A stretch of DNA of 64,000 bases from positions 3,636,216 through 3,700,215 of the forward strand of contig SSNP01000043.1 of NCBI GenBank assembly GCA_006937955.1. The letters run 5' to 3'. The notes under the pieces are model-generated. The model was not told where the DNA came from. It did no database searches and was given only the letters and a program-made list of their open reading frames with translations. The number at the start of each line of letters is the position of its first letter. Position 1 is the stretch's first letter. Position numbers and translations under genes: made by a program. Shown piece by piece: positions 1 to 13,400 of the stretch. The stretch comes from Pachypanchax playfairii. Its lineage: Eukaryota; Chordata; Actinopteri; Cyprinodontiformes; Aplocheilidae.

Positions 1-339
1 GACTGAATCAGTAGCAGACCCCAAAATGCAGTTTAAAAAAGGGTCTGTTTGTGATGTAGAAAAGCCACTGGGCAGGTCAAAAGCTCCTGCTCTGCTAGCT
101 ATAAGCTAGCTGTAAGCTAGTGATAGCGCTAGCGTAAACACAGAGAGCTCTCAGCAATAGGGAGGGGTGGGGTGATCCTCCACGCCGCAGAGGCAACTTC
201 CTAATGAGCTACTGCCGCTATGCAGAAACTACGTCCTAGAAAACAGCACGTTTTGTGATTTGAGGTAAAAATTCCATAATCATAATTTAAATACACTGAG
301 ACGCTTTAAAGTAGCTCAAAAGATGATCGGAGTGGGTCT
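1..339 (+). mobile_element. Family A TTAA-flanked MITE, copy 1 (cut by window start)
   Basis: The right end reads AGTGGGTCT followed by TTAA (340-343). The interior (gaatcagtagcagac, agctcctgctctgct, the gctagc-rich hairpin, cagaaactacgtcctagaaaacagcac) recurs at 10205-11159, 43212-43587, 48454-48730 and 53202-53659. The left end lies outside the window. Confidence 0.8.
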
Positions 340-343
340 TTAA

Positions 344-1352
344 ATGTGTTTTTCTACTAATTTCCTTTGAGGTTCTTCTTCTCTCCAACAGTTTCCATTA
401 TAAAAACATGCACACAGACAATTTTGCTGAATGGATTGAGCAGCTGTTACAACAGACAAAAGCTACTTTCCTTCCCAGTTTGGCATCACTGGACAGAAAC
501 CTTAAAACTCTACATTCAATACAACCTGAAAAATTACTGCACTGTTTCTGCAGTTAAAGTTTGAACCACTCTCCACTGATCTTTTATTTTTACTGTGAAC
601 AGCAGCTTTGAAGGGCTTTTAGCTAAATATTTATTACTAATAAATGTCTCATTTAGAATAGCCAAAATCATTCAGCTTTTTATCACATTTCAGTTTCTAC
701 CTTTTGTTTTTGCTTGGAGAAATAGTCACCGCATTGCTTTGCAATATAGTTAATTCCACCACCATTTCCTTCGCAGGTTCAGGTGCGCCCAGTCACCCCA
801 GTAACCTCCATTTGTCAAGTTAGTTGGTCTCGATTATTCATTTGACATAACTTGTAATGGGTTTTCAGCTTTAATTCCATCCTTTTTTTTCCCTGCTAAG
901 CCTTTTATTTCCACCCGCATCTAATCCATCTGGTGTTAAAGCACAGTCATCGCAGGAGGCGGGGTTTGAAATGACAGCCTTTAAACACGTCATCGCTTAA
1001 AGCAGATGCCAACAGCTGGCCTAATATTTAATGCCTCTTTGTTTGTTTGTTTTTTTTAGACATTTGTGTCTGTGCCATACAATCATGCTAACTATCCACT
1101 GCAGCATTCTGTGTGAATAACATTTTCTCTCTAAATAGGGAGTGGGGGCAAGTGTCAATGATCTCCTGTTGGCTTCTTTATCCATATTCTCTTTGTTAGC
1201 ATGGTCACTGCTTTGAGTGAACAAACCAGCCTAACAATCCTCCATCAATCAAATTTATCACTCGCTGCTAATCTAAGCATTGTTTGCTTGGGCTGAGGTG
1301 ATATCCTATTAAAAGACTTGGTCAATCACTTCAATGTCCATCTCATTGACAG
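344..1352 (+). other. ptprd: Intron upstream of the first D1 exon
   Basis: No exon of the juxtamembrane region was found here. The sequence is unremarkable AT-rich intron ending in a polypyrimidine stretch and acceptor at 1351-1352. Confidence 0.7.
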
Positions 1353-1450
1353 GTATGGCCAGCCACCCTCCGATCCCCATCTTGGAGTTGGCAGATCATG
1401 TAGAGCGTTTGAAAGCCAACGACAATCTCAAGTTTTCTCAAGAATACGAG
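1353..1450 (+). CDS. ptprd: ptprd exon: start of D1, residues 1-32
   Basis: Acceptor ttgacag precedes 1353 and donor gtaagc follows 1450. The first two bases complete a glycine codon split with an exon outside the window. The reading begins [15 protein letters not shown] and ends FSQEYE, the segment leading from the juxtamembrane wedge into phosphatase domain 1. It ends on a codon boundary. Confidence 0.95.
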
Positions 1451-4400
1451 GTAAGCGTTTGAAAAATACTTTGGTTTGAGGAAAGGTTTAAAATGATCAT
1501 AAGTCTTTATTATGTTTAGTCTGTAACTGTGTGTAATCTATCAGTTCTAATGGTCACAGTACATTTTCTGTGCTGGGACATTGTTTTTCTGCTCACGGCC
1601 TCGTCAACATGGTTTTAGCAGCATGTCAGACGAAGAACTGGAAGATGGTGTAACACTGATGTCATTTGTAACAACTACACAGTTTCTGTATTTACAAGTG
1701 TATGGTGTCACGAAAACAAAGAAAACATTTATACAGAAACATACATCATGATCATTTAAACTAATTTTTGTTTTAAAATCATGAACATACTTCTAAGTGA
1801 TGAAAGATGATTAAAGAATCAACATGTCACCTTAAAGTATTGATTTAAATGTTAGTGTCTTTTCACTGTTAGAATATATCCTCACACTAACAGTCATTTT
1901 AAACATAGTGGAAAAGTCTTTTATAACGCTGGTAAAATAATGATTAAATGACCAAATCCTTATAGCAAACATGCTGAATCCAGAAGTAGGAGAAAAAAGA
2001 AGTGCCAAATTTACTAGCATACTGACGAAGGTGATTAACATCTGTGATGTGTTTCTGAAGCTCACTGAGTTTCACTTCCTTCAGGTTAACATGAAGACAG
2101 GCTTTGGTTGAGTCTTTATTTAAAAGTTGTACAAAAGCTGAACACTTTTTAAACATTTTCAGACCATTGAATAAGAGACTGAAAGTTTGATGCCTGTCGG
2201 TGTCTCAGCAGCTCAAATTCATGAAAAGAAACTACAACACACTTACTTACAGTATTTGTTTGTACTATTTTGCATTGTAAAGTAGTTGGAAATATACGTT
2301 TGGCTCATCATTTACACACATTTGTTTCTGTCTGTTAAAATAAAAATGTACTTCTGCAACTGCCAAACTTAAATAAAAGTGCCAGCAGTGACTCCAGAAT
2401 TGTAGGATTTCTAAATTAACAAATATGTGAAATTAAAATAGAGAAATACAGCAACAAACAAGAAATTAGAATAAGTGGGATTAAACCTGTGAAATAACGG
2501 TGAAATAAATATTTGTATTAGCCAATTAACAGTTCAGTATTTAAACAATCTGAATTTTCTGTTTTTCATGCATCAGGCTTTTAACAGTCGTGAGCTTCTG
2601 TCTCAACTTTAACAAGTTATAGTGTCAAAATTAACCAGAATTTATATTAAACATGATTTTTTTCCTCATTCAAAATTTAGCAGCTTGATTATTTTTGGTT
2701 TCTTGATCATTAAAACTCATTGTTTGACTTCTAATCACATGATTAGACATTCCAGTCTAGATGTCTAAAACCCTTCAGGATTGCAGTGTAATCTTCATTT
2801 CTCTAAACTTGCTTTATTATATGTAGATGTTATTTGTGTTTGCAGAACCCTCATTGATCCCTCCAAAAATGCACAACAAATACTTTTTCTGTGTGAGATA
2901 TAAGCTGCCGTCCTTTTCACATCATAGTCTGTGTGGATCCTCTAAATTATGAGGTCACCAAGCGAGCGGTTGCCAAGCTGCCCGGTCATTACCGCAATAC
3001 CTTTCAATTCCAATTTCATACTGCTTACTCAGGACCAAATGGAAAGCAATTTTATGAGCACAGTGTAATAAAGGTTTTATTGTGAGCAATGTTGCAACCC
3101 ACTGTTTCAACATATTTGGATAAATTATCATGCTGAGCTGGTGGTTTGTCTCCTACATTTCGCTCCTTACGTTATTTCTGTAGATAAAGAAACCTCGGCT
3201 GAAATGTATTAAAAACCTTTTAATCTTTTCTTCAGTGGAACGTGGTCTTTGTTGCCTTCATATCCCCCTATGGGATTTTATATTTTATAGTTCAGTTATT
3301 GGTAATAAGGGCCCATTATCAACCTCTGCTTCACAAAGCCAAAAGAGTGCTTGAATATGTAATTAAACTTGTCTTGAGTGTGGTATTCTAGTATTTTCCA
3401 TATAATCATCTCCTATGTGGCCAATCTAGAATACATTGGTGGTTTTAAATTATGATTTATAACGTAGTTATTTCAGGACAAAGAAAGAAGATTTTTCTGT
3501 AACTTGTACAAAGTAGTTATCGGAATTACGTTTTAGTTCTGGGATTCGGATCATTTGGCTCAGCTCACTGAAAAGAGTCGGCTCTTCATTAAAACTCCTT
3601 TTCATGAGCTTAGTCAAATAATTCGGAGCTCGGAAAAGAGACAAAAAACTCATCTTAGATGACGTCCTCCAGTGATTTACCATGTTTCTAAATTGTTTTA
3701 ATAAAAACACAGCTAATGAGTTTATGTCACGAAATTGACCTTAACAGTCTTGAGCCTGAGGACTATTTGTATTTACGCCTGGGTAATGCCACAGCAGAAC
3801 TAAAAATCCAGATTATGCATAACAAAATTACACTATGTACATTTCCAGCCTTTGCTTATCAGTAAATGTGTCATGAGTTGAGCTAAAACAGTTTCATGAG
3901 GCGAGACCAAGACCTCATTCAACTAAGTATGATGTTAACTTTTTAAAGTATACACTAAAAACTAAATAAAACATAAAAAGTAAAATACAGTTGATCAGAA
4001 TTGCAATAGTTCAGTGCTGAAAGGCATGTTGTAGCTAGCCCTCTTATATTGATGCTCACCACCTCCATGCTGAAATTCTATCAGCTCACAAAGTATCACC
4101 ATGCAGCCAAATAATTTCATTCTACTAACTACATAAAAAATGTTCTTCTCTCTTTCAGTCCATCGACCCTGGCCAGCAGTTCACATGGGAGCACTCCAAC
4201 CTGGAGGTCAACAAACCAAAGAACAGATATGCCAACGTAATTGCCTACGATCACTCCAGAGTCTTACTCTCTGCTATTGACGGTACGCCACCCACCAACT
4301 TCTTCCCTCCCAACTTCTCTATTGATTCTACGACTGGCTTATACTTGTGTGTTATTAAACCTCAGGAAGGATACCACGCTGTTAAAATTACATTATATTC

Positions 4401-7400
4401 AGGAATCTGGTCAAATGGTTGCACAAATTACCAACAATAAGAAATCCTAGAATCTATTGTGGCTAAAGCACAATTTTCTGGGAAGGAAAGAGGTGAGACT
4501 GGGTAGAGACTGATGGTTTGTGTATTTGTTTCATGAGACAGAGTTCGTGGTGAAAATGTCTTCTTAAGGAAATAACTATTAGTATTTACTGCTGAACGTT
4601 AGAGGATCAGAAAACATGCAGAAAGGACAGTCTGACCTCGACTTGGTTGTATTGGAGACACGTCATTTGATCTTATTTCCCGTGACAAAAGCCCATATCT
4701 CTGACAGCATCTAATTCCTTCACTTGATATAAAGTAAATATTTACTTCACCTCTGGCCACCAACCATTTATTTCTTAAACAGAATTCATAGATTCAAAAG
4801 ATCAGCTAACACAGAAACTATAGTTTTGGAACAATGTATAATAGTAATTTGTATTTTTTTTTTTTTGCTCTATCATGATCTACAAAAGTTTAATTATTTT
4901 GGAAAATCATTGTCAGTAGCAAATTTAGACTTAACGGCTCCAGAAAAGATCCAATAAAAGTTGATCAGGCTCCTTTTTAAATAGCCTATTAGAGGTAATT
5001 CTACATTTTAACCAGCAATATTTGGGGTCACGGGTATCTCCAACTTTTATTTTGACATCTTGAGGTAGGTTCTTACTGAGTATTAAAAAATCATCTTGTT
5101 TTTGGTTCTTTTTAAACTCAGGCTTCTTGAGAGGTGTATTACCTGTAGCTGACATGTTTCGGCGTGTTTACTTCCGCCTTCTTCAGAGCTGTTGTTTCTG
5201 TAGATGTTTCTGTAGATCATAAAAGGAAGTGACATCTACAGAAACAACAGCTCTGAAGAAGGCGGAAGTAAACACGCCAAAACATGTCAGCTACAGGTAA
5301 TACACCTTTCAAGAAGCCTGAGTTTTATTTTGACACTTAAAGGAACTTAAGGCAGCTTTACAAAATCTGACTCAGTGCTGCCGGCACGGGAGCGCGCACA
5401 GACACTTTACAGACTGTTCGTCTTCACAGCACTGCACCGGGGAGGCTAACATACTTCACGTCAGGTCTCTCCAATCTGTTATTTGATTTGATCTCATCAT
5501 TTTCATACTGTATCAGGCTCTAAACACGACCTATAATGTTTTCTCACCTGGTCACAAGGAAATGAGCCATGTCAGCATCCGTTTTCACTCCCAAATGCAG
5601 CTGAAGTTCCCTCCATGAACCGAACGCATATCCAATATTTATGCGGGTGCCTGCCCGGCTTCGGTCATATTTTTTTTTAGACTCACGAGATGCCGCTGAT
5701 AAAGTCTTTTTTTTCTTCGTGGTGCCACTTTTTTGGGGGGTGAGAGTGGATGCAGGTCGTTTGCTGGCTGCAGAAACATCCATAAGTATACCTTCAGTGT
5801 TTGAATCCAAGTCCACGGCGGCCATGTACTTCCTGTTCAAGAGCTGTCGGCAACGCGCATGCAGCGTCAATTTACGTCACATCACTACAACTGCGCGGGA
5901 AATTCGGACGTCGAACTGCAGCGCATTATGTAGCACACAGCGTTTCCAAGGCAACAGACATATATGCGGATGGCCTCGTTATTTTGGGTTTTTAATGCTT
6001 CATGACCCATTAGCATTGAATAAACTGGAAATGCATGTGTAGTTTTTCACAAATCTTGCCTTAAGTCCCTTTAAAAAAGCTGAAAATTTTGTGAACCATT
6101 GCTGTAGATCTGCTACACCCAACACTAACGAACAAACAAACAGTTTAAAATGACCTCCCAAAGTATTTATTCATCAGTTTATCATTAAACACAACTGCAT
6201 ACACTCAGCTATTAATTAACCATTTCCTTTCAGAGCAAAGCCAAAGAAACAAAGTCATAAATACACAGATAAAGACTTAAGCGCATCCGCTCAGAAACAG
6301 CATATGTCTTTGTGTTTATATGGCTGACTAATGGAGCTCCATCAACACTAGTGTGCAGCTGAAAGTGAGAACATCTCTGCCAGGCGGACACAAGGGACAT
6401 TCTCTCTTCCTTATAAAGCTTACACAAAGACTTTTGGCAAACAGTTTGTCCATTGTTTCATTTGACTGAGTTCTTTGAATAAAAGGGGATTTGACATCAG
6501 AGTCAGAATATATCGATGTGGGGATGGATCAGCAGAATCTTCAACAAACAGACGTCCTGATACTCGACTATGTTTGTAGATCTAATTGTTGAGACACTGA
6601 AATTGCTTCGCTTCCACAAGTTGACAAGTTGCCTGAGCTCACCAACTTGTCCCTAAAACATTGATAAACTTTTTTTAGTAAGCTCCCTGGAAATACCGTC
6701 TCCTCCGAATTTCACCACCTTTTCAAATTTTATCACACATTTTTCATCTGGAAGCTGCAATAAGCCCTTTACTTTCCAATGAAAGTAGCTTGCATCCTGA
6801 CAGACAGGCTTTAAAGAATTTAAAGAATTTTTAAATTATCATCCTCGTGATTTTGTACCGTGAAAACACTCGGCATTTCTTATGAGATCCGTTTGCCTTC
6901 TTCCAACGAGGGCTGAGTTCTAACCAGCACCATAAAAACAGTAATGTTTATTTCTTTACAGCCACATTTACTTAGAAAATGGACAAATTTACACAAATCC
7001 TGAGTGACAGCAAAGAATAGAAGCAAAATCCATTTGCAAAAGTACATTTAACTGCTTGCCTCATTCTCATTAAAACCACAGTAATGTTGCTGGTTTTTTC
7101 TTTTTAAATTGAAAACACACTGGGCTTAATTGTACTTATCCCTTGTCCATCACAGAAATGCACAGTCGCTCGACTGTGTGGACAACTTCAACAGCAAAAA
7201 GAGAGGGTGGGAGGAAAAAAATAATGTGGGTGGGTTTGTTTAATGTGCTCATATTCCATTTTCTTTCAAATGAATAAGTTACCTGGAAGTAAAGAGAGTC
7301 TAAGGGAGAGGAAGGAGAGGAAGCAGTTGGGGGGGGGTTGTTCTCTGAGACGTGGCGCCCATGCAGATGAGACTTATCTTGGTCGACCATGTGTGCACGG

Positions 7401-10400
7401 AGCCCCTAAACTGCCAGTCCTAAAGCATTGACTAGCTGTCAGCTCTGTCTGTTTCGCCTGGATTCGAAAAGGCTGCGGCGCCTTTCATTTATTATAAGCA
7501 AAGGAAAGAGGGAGCGAGGAGGGCTGGGGGAAAATTGTTTTGCGAGTTTCTTGTTGGTTTGTTTTTCTCCGTGTGAGACCGAGCTTTATCTTTAAGTCAG
7601 TTGCAGATATGGAATTGGGAAATGTGTTGTTGATAGCAAACACAAATCCCATTGGATGGTAACGCTGCCTCTAGAAGTGACTGTTTTTGCCATGTTTTGG
7701 ACAGGAAACATTGGCTTCACTCAAATATTTTTATAGAAAACACAAAGGAGAGTCTGACATTGTGTTAAATGAGCAGACTCATAGTTGGTAGTTCCTATAA
7801 AGTGTCTGGAAAATAAAACATTTGACATACGAAAGCCTCCATCATATTTTGTTGCAGTCTACTGCCTTCACCAACTTTAACAATCTTGAAGAAATCACTT
7901 TTTAATCTGTAAAATAAAATGACACTCTGTTTTCTCAGGAATCCCTGGAAGTGACTACATCAACGCCAACTACATCGATGGCTACAGGAAACAGAATGCT
8001 TACATCGCTACACAAGGATCTCTACCAGAGACATTTGGTGAATTCTGGAGGATGATCTGGGAGCAGAGGAGCGCCATCATCGTCATGATGACCAAACTAG
8101 AGGAGAGATCCAGGGTAAAAGCACAAAAACTGACTCATTTATACCGTTTTGTTCAGACTAGAGTTTCATTAGCTGCTAAAATCCTAAATTCCTCCCACCA
8201 TGTTGTTCCATCAGTTCTGTTTTACTGGCCATGCAAAGATGAAGACACTAAACACAACATTACTATAATCTACCAACTTTAACACTCTAGTTAGTGGTAC
8301 TTGTCAAAAGTTATTCTCAGTACATGAAAGAAATACCATCATTTCATATTATTGAAGTATTAAGAAGTAAATAATTACATTTAAAAACAAATCTATATGA
8401 AATATTGGGTTTAATAATATTCCAAGACATCACGGTCTGGAGTGTTTGCTCCTGAGAAGAACTTTTTAACAGGTTCCATATAGTTATAGCACTAACATGA
8501 TTTATTATGAAGGTTTTTATTTTTCTTTGTTTTGTGAAGTAACAGGAGCCTTGCAAGCTAACATTAGCTGGTCAGGTTTGTAGCCTGCAGACACAATAAC
8601 TCCTGTGACTTGTTGCAAATAGAAGTTACCCTAAAAAAGATCAGGATCATGTTATCTGTTTGAAACTAGAAACCCACACATGCATTAGGCTTATTCTGTG
8701 TTTACAGACAGTTTCCTCCAAATCTGTGAAGCAAACGCATCATTTTAAACAATAAGGAGACTCTGGATCAGTTATGTGACATATTGATTTACAAACATAC
8801 TCTGTTCAGTATATTATTAAAAGTACATTATATGCCGAAGGACAATGAAGAAAATCTTTCAGAAACGGAGCTGTTTGTTCTCAACCAGCAGCCGTGTCTC
8901 TGTTTCTGTCAGTGAAACCGTAACTCTGCAATTGAAAAGTGTTTTATTGTCCATTTACAAGGAAACAAAGCTGTAGACCGGAGAAGTAATAAAGCTGAGA
9001 CAATAATATGACTGGACGTTGTGCTTACGTTTATAATTATAGAGTCAGTCAGAACAATTAATGGCTCTGCTAGATGTTATAAATATCTCAGGCTATTTTA
9101 TTGATTAGAAAATTAAAGCCTCTCAGCAGGAACTTAAACTTTTATTTTTACATGTGTCTTTCTGGAGATAACTTTAGTGCCTAAAGATGAAATGTTGGAG
9201 AAATGTTTTGTTTCACTGCATTTAGGATGTAAAGTATTCCTAAATACCTATTCAGACATAATCTAAGGTGACATTTCTCTCCACTGCAGGTAAAATGTGA
9301 TCAATACTGGCCCACCAGAGGGACGGAGACGTACGGGCTCATCCAAGTTACATTATTAGACACAGTAGAGTTGGCCACATACTGTGTCAGGACATTTGCA
9401 CTTTTTAAAGTAAAGATTTGGTTTTAGAACATGTCTACGTTTAACCAGAAGTGGTTAATGCGAGATGTGTTAGTGACCTCTCGTCATGTCTGCGTTCAGA
9501 ATGGCTCCAGTGAGAAAAGAGAGGTGAGGCAGTTCCAGTTCACCGCCTGGCCAGACCACGGGGTACCAGAACACCCAACTCCGTTTCTCGCCTTCTTGAG
9601 ACGGGTGAAAGCCTGCAATCCTCCAGACGCAGGGCCCATGGTGGTGCACTGCAGGTACGAAACAACATGTTTTTGCAAAAATATCCTGAAGCATGAAATT
9701 GAATTTTTTTTCCTCTCCATTTCCCGTAATGAATAAATGAATACACACTGTAAGGCAAGAGGGAAAAAACAACACATTCTTGGTTATTTAGAGGTTCATA
9801 TTTCTGTCATTTATGTAATGATGATATTAGGAGGAATTTCAACTGGAACCAGTTGGAAAGTATTGATGAAAGTAAAACTGGGTGATATGATGATATCAGA
9901 TCGTGAAGAATTAGAACGTGTTGATGACCTACCAGAGCAGAGAGATCATATTATCTATAAAGCACATTCTGTATGAGCCCCATTATAAAATCACATTACA
10001 CTAATCTTTTGTGCACATTTACAAACAATGTTAAAAAAAAAGTGTCTGGGGGGGAAAAAAAATCACCTTTTGGAACATTTTCCATTGTACTTTATATCCA
10101 AACAGCTTCTCTCCAGTCTGTCTATCCTTTTTAAGACTGTATAGGAACCCTTCATATTGTAGCACTGCCATGTTGCACATCTTTAGTTTTACCATTTGGA
10201 TTACAGACCCACTCCCATCATCTGTTGAGTTATTGTAAAACATCTCAGTGGCCTTTAAATTATGATTTACCCAGAATCACAAAACCTGAGCTGTTTTCTA
10301 CATAGCAGCAGTAGGTCATTAGCAATTCCCCTTCCCTCCTATCACTAACGCCGGGCTCACACTGCCTACGGAACGGCTTCGGTGCGGTTTTTCCGCAAGC

Positions 10401-13400
10401 TACCACTCACATCTGCTCCAGATAGGGAATGCAGCCAGCTCCGGTGCTGGGTGCGTAAAACGTCACCCGCGAGAACAGAAGTTCACGTGGGTTATCGTTT
10501 TGTCGGGACTTCACACAAGAACACGTCCATTATTTAGCAAATGTGTTGTGCTGCAGGCTTTCGGGACCCTGTGTCACCGGGTGTGATGTAATGTTTACAT
10601 TTCCTATTAGCGCGTGTGCTGTCTAAAAAGAAGAGTCAAGTTACAATTGTTTGTACACTCGTTTATTTTGAAAAAACACCAGATATTCAAGCCACACTTC
10701 CTGTATAGTTCGTCAGATTTCATCAAACTTGAAGCGGATCCTCTCCGGCGTCCGGAAAAAATTGAACCTTGCGGATTCTTTCCGTAGTGCTGTACGGCCC
10801 CCGTAACCGGACCCGCACCGCGCGGAGCTACTGTGAGCCTTCAAAAGGGATTTTAATCTAACGCAATACCTGCGGGGTCCGCACCAGATCTGGATGCAGT
10901 GTGAGCCCGGCGTAATGCTAGCTTACAGTTAGCAGAACAGGAGCTTTTGGCCCACCAAGTGCCTTTTCTACATCACAAATTAACTCTATTTATAAACCAC
11001 ATTTTTACATCTGCTATTGATTCACAGTGATTTGAATGCAGAAATATTCAGAAATGCAATTTTGAGCTTAATTGTTGTTTAAATATGTCCTTTAACATCA
11101 GAAAAATGCCACAAAAACATGTTAACAACATGAAAAACAATTTTTATCGGAGTGGGTCTTTAATGCATCCAGAACCACACCCATTTACCCATTTTCTCAT
11201 CTCACAGCTACATGAGAGGCCTAGTTCCCCTTCAAACATTAAACAGAATGTCTGCCGTCTTTTAACTCCGTCTGTACTGAAAAAGAAACCTACAGAGTTC
11301 AAAATTTAAGAAACACTGACAGTGTAACAGATACAAACTTTAGTCCGAATGGAGGAATTACTGAAGACTTAGTGTAGAATTACCACATGCTGAAGTTAAT
11401 TAGTGCTAGTTGGCAAACTGCTTCAAATTAAAAGGGTGAAAAAAAACTGTCTACTAAAGGGAGAAAAATGAAGGAATTAATGTCACTCTGCATATTTGGG
11501 TTGGAAATTCCTCTGGCTTCCCATCAGATACAGTCATGTCCACGCTCTAAATCCTTCACCAGGCCTTTCCTAATTTCATGTTTCACCACCAGCACAAATG
11601 GAGCGAGCTGCTATATTTACATGCTTGCAAAACACCATTAGGCATGTGTAGTGGTTAAGCTCTTATACGTGAGCTAAAAATACAGACTTTCCAGTAAAAT
11701 CGATGAACATTTAAAATGGTCCAAATCGTGTTGAAGGAGCCTCAATTACTCATACAAAGGTGTCTTATTTAAGACAATAACAGAATATTTAGAACTTTTT
11801 CAGACATTTCCTAAAAATAATTGTCCATAATCCATCTTTTCTTTTTTAATTCCTATTGAGAAATAAACAATAAGTAGAAAGTTCATAAAAAGAATTCAGA
11901 TGTGATGCACTTTCTTACACAACATGATTAATAAATATGAGGTTTTGTGGGTGGTTAATCCATCACCCACAATATCCATTAAAAAGTATTCATGTTTTTT
12001 TACTCCACTACAGTGGTAACATCTTATGAAAAGCAGTCGCGGAACATTTTTTCATGTTTCTGCGTTCTTTCGTTTTCACTTACGCTCAAAGTCTCCTGTA
12101 GAGGAAACAGTCGGGAGGTTACAGAAGAGTTCAAAAAGACAAGATTAAATGTTAAAAAGATCACGGCCTTTCAAGTGACCCAGAAGGGAAAAACTTTTCT
12201 TAGTACAAGATGCACAATTTTAAAATATTCAACAAGACATTTTCCCCTGACAAGGTGTTGTTGTAACCCGTGTATACAGGTTTACCTACCACCTGCATAT
12301 TTTATTATTTCTGCATCCTGTAAAGAATTTTTTTAATCCTAAGACTGTTTTTTTTTTCATTATTTTAAAAAGTCCATGTGATCTAGTTTCTATTTTTAGA
12401 AAAGCCATAGAAAAATATTAGTTTATTTCCTTGTCAAAATTTAAAATAACCATCGTAACAACTTAGAAATGTACATTTTTCAGATTCACAAGCGAGGTAG
12501 AGTATGTGCAGGACTCGACTCAAGTCTTTATTCTGACCTCTATTTTCTGTCATAAAGACGTGTATTATTAATCAACAATTCATGCACAACTGGCAATTTG
12601 TAAACTCTGATTTCTGTTAAATTATATACAAAATATTTAATGTGTCTGAAATATTGAAAAAGCTACAACTCCAAGAATATCCAAGTATGAAGTCCAAATT
12701 TACAGTTTCTTCTTTATGACAACGTAAGGTTATAAATATAAATCATTCCTTTATAATACAAACTTTAAACTGTGATGAGTCGCAGGATTATTAATGGAGT
12801 TCAGATACATCGATGTTACTAAACGAACTAAGATGATCATCCAAAAAACAAAGGAACAAAATCAGCTGATTTAATCAAAATTAATTTAATTTAAATTTTA
12901 ATTTAATTAAAATTAATCAAAATTAATCATTTAATTCAATATATATCACTAATAACAGTTTGTTTACATCCTACAGCAGCATTAAATATTAATCAGTTGT
13001 TTCTGGTGTAAAGTTGAAAATCCACATGCAACAGACAACTTGCTAAAAAAAGCTTGTTTAAAAACTCCTGAAATGTTTTATTTTGAAATAAATAAAGGAG
13101 TGCAGTTATCTTTGTGTTAAAGATTATTCAGGATGACTGAGAATTTGCCAACTGTCCATGTTGTTGCTGTGAGCCTGTCGAAAAGTTTTTTTTTTCCCCA
13201 TTTTCTTTCTTCCGTCTGTTATAAATACCAAAGATAAGAATTTAGCACCAACAAGGTGATTCCCAAATATCTGTTAACAGAAAACACGTAGGGTGGTTTC
13301 AGATCATCTGTTATCCATCGTGTTTTGGAGTCTGAAATATCTTCTTTTGTTTTTCTCTCGTCGTCTTTACTCCTTTTTAATCACATCCTGCTGCCCACTG

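Larger units (their letters stand above)
5114..5325. repeat. Long near-perfect inverted repeat (94-bp arms, 24-bp spacer)
   Basis: Arm 5114-5207 is the reverse complement of 5232-5325 with about two mismatches. Both arms carry ctgaagaaggcgg...gccgaaacatgtcagc or its one-base variant, which resembles the core of a type I hammerhead ribozyme. Tail-to-tail arrangements of this kind are known for Penelope-like elements, but no reverse transcriptase is visible here. Confidence 0.85.
5341..6070 (-). mobile_element. Kolobok/T2-like TTAA element carrying a coding exon and promoter-like region
   Basis: TTAA at 5337-5340 and 6071-6074 flank a 730-bp unit. Its left end is AGGAACTTAAGGCA and its right end, read inward, is AGGGACTTAAGGCA (13 of 14 matching). 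TTAA duplications with AGG ends are those of T2/Kolobok elements; piggyBac also uses TTAA but has different ends. The interior is richer in CpG than the surrounding intron and contains the minus-strand exon at 5548-5825. No complete transposase is present. Confidence 0.75.

Noticed and set aside
1..1352. Search for the preceding ptprd juxtamembrane exon
   Set aside because: No frame with the expected upstream sequence and a donor leaving one G was found; that exon is probably outside the window.
5641..6042. 133-codon open frame on +
   Set aside because: It is antisense to the better-supported minus-strand exon inside the TTAA element; it has no domain resemblance and looks like a shadow.
9431..9736. 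101-codon open frame on + covering the D1 WPD exon
   Set aside because: It only extends the real exon 9500-9654 into both flanking introns; splice sites and the family sequence fix the true borders.
12880..12935. AT-rich self-complementary stretch as a functional hairpin
   Set aside because: Simple A/T composition explains the self-complementarity.
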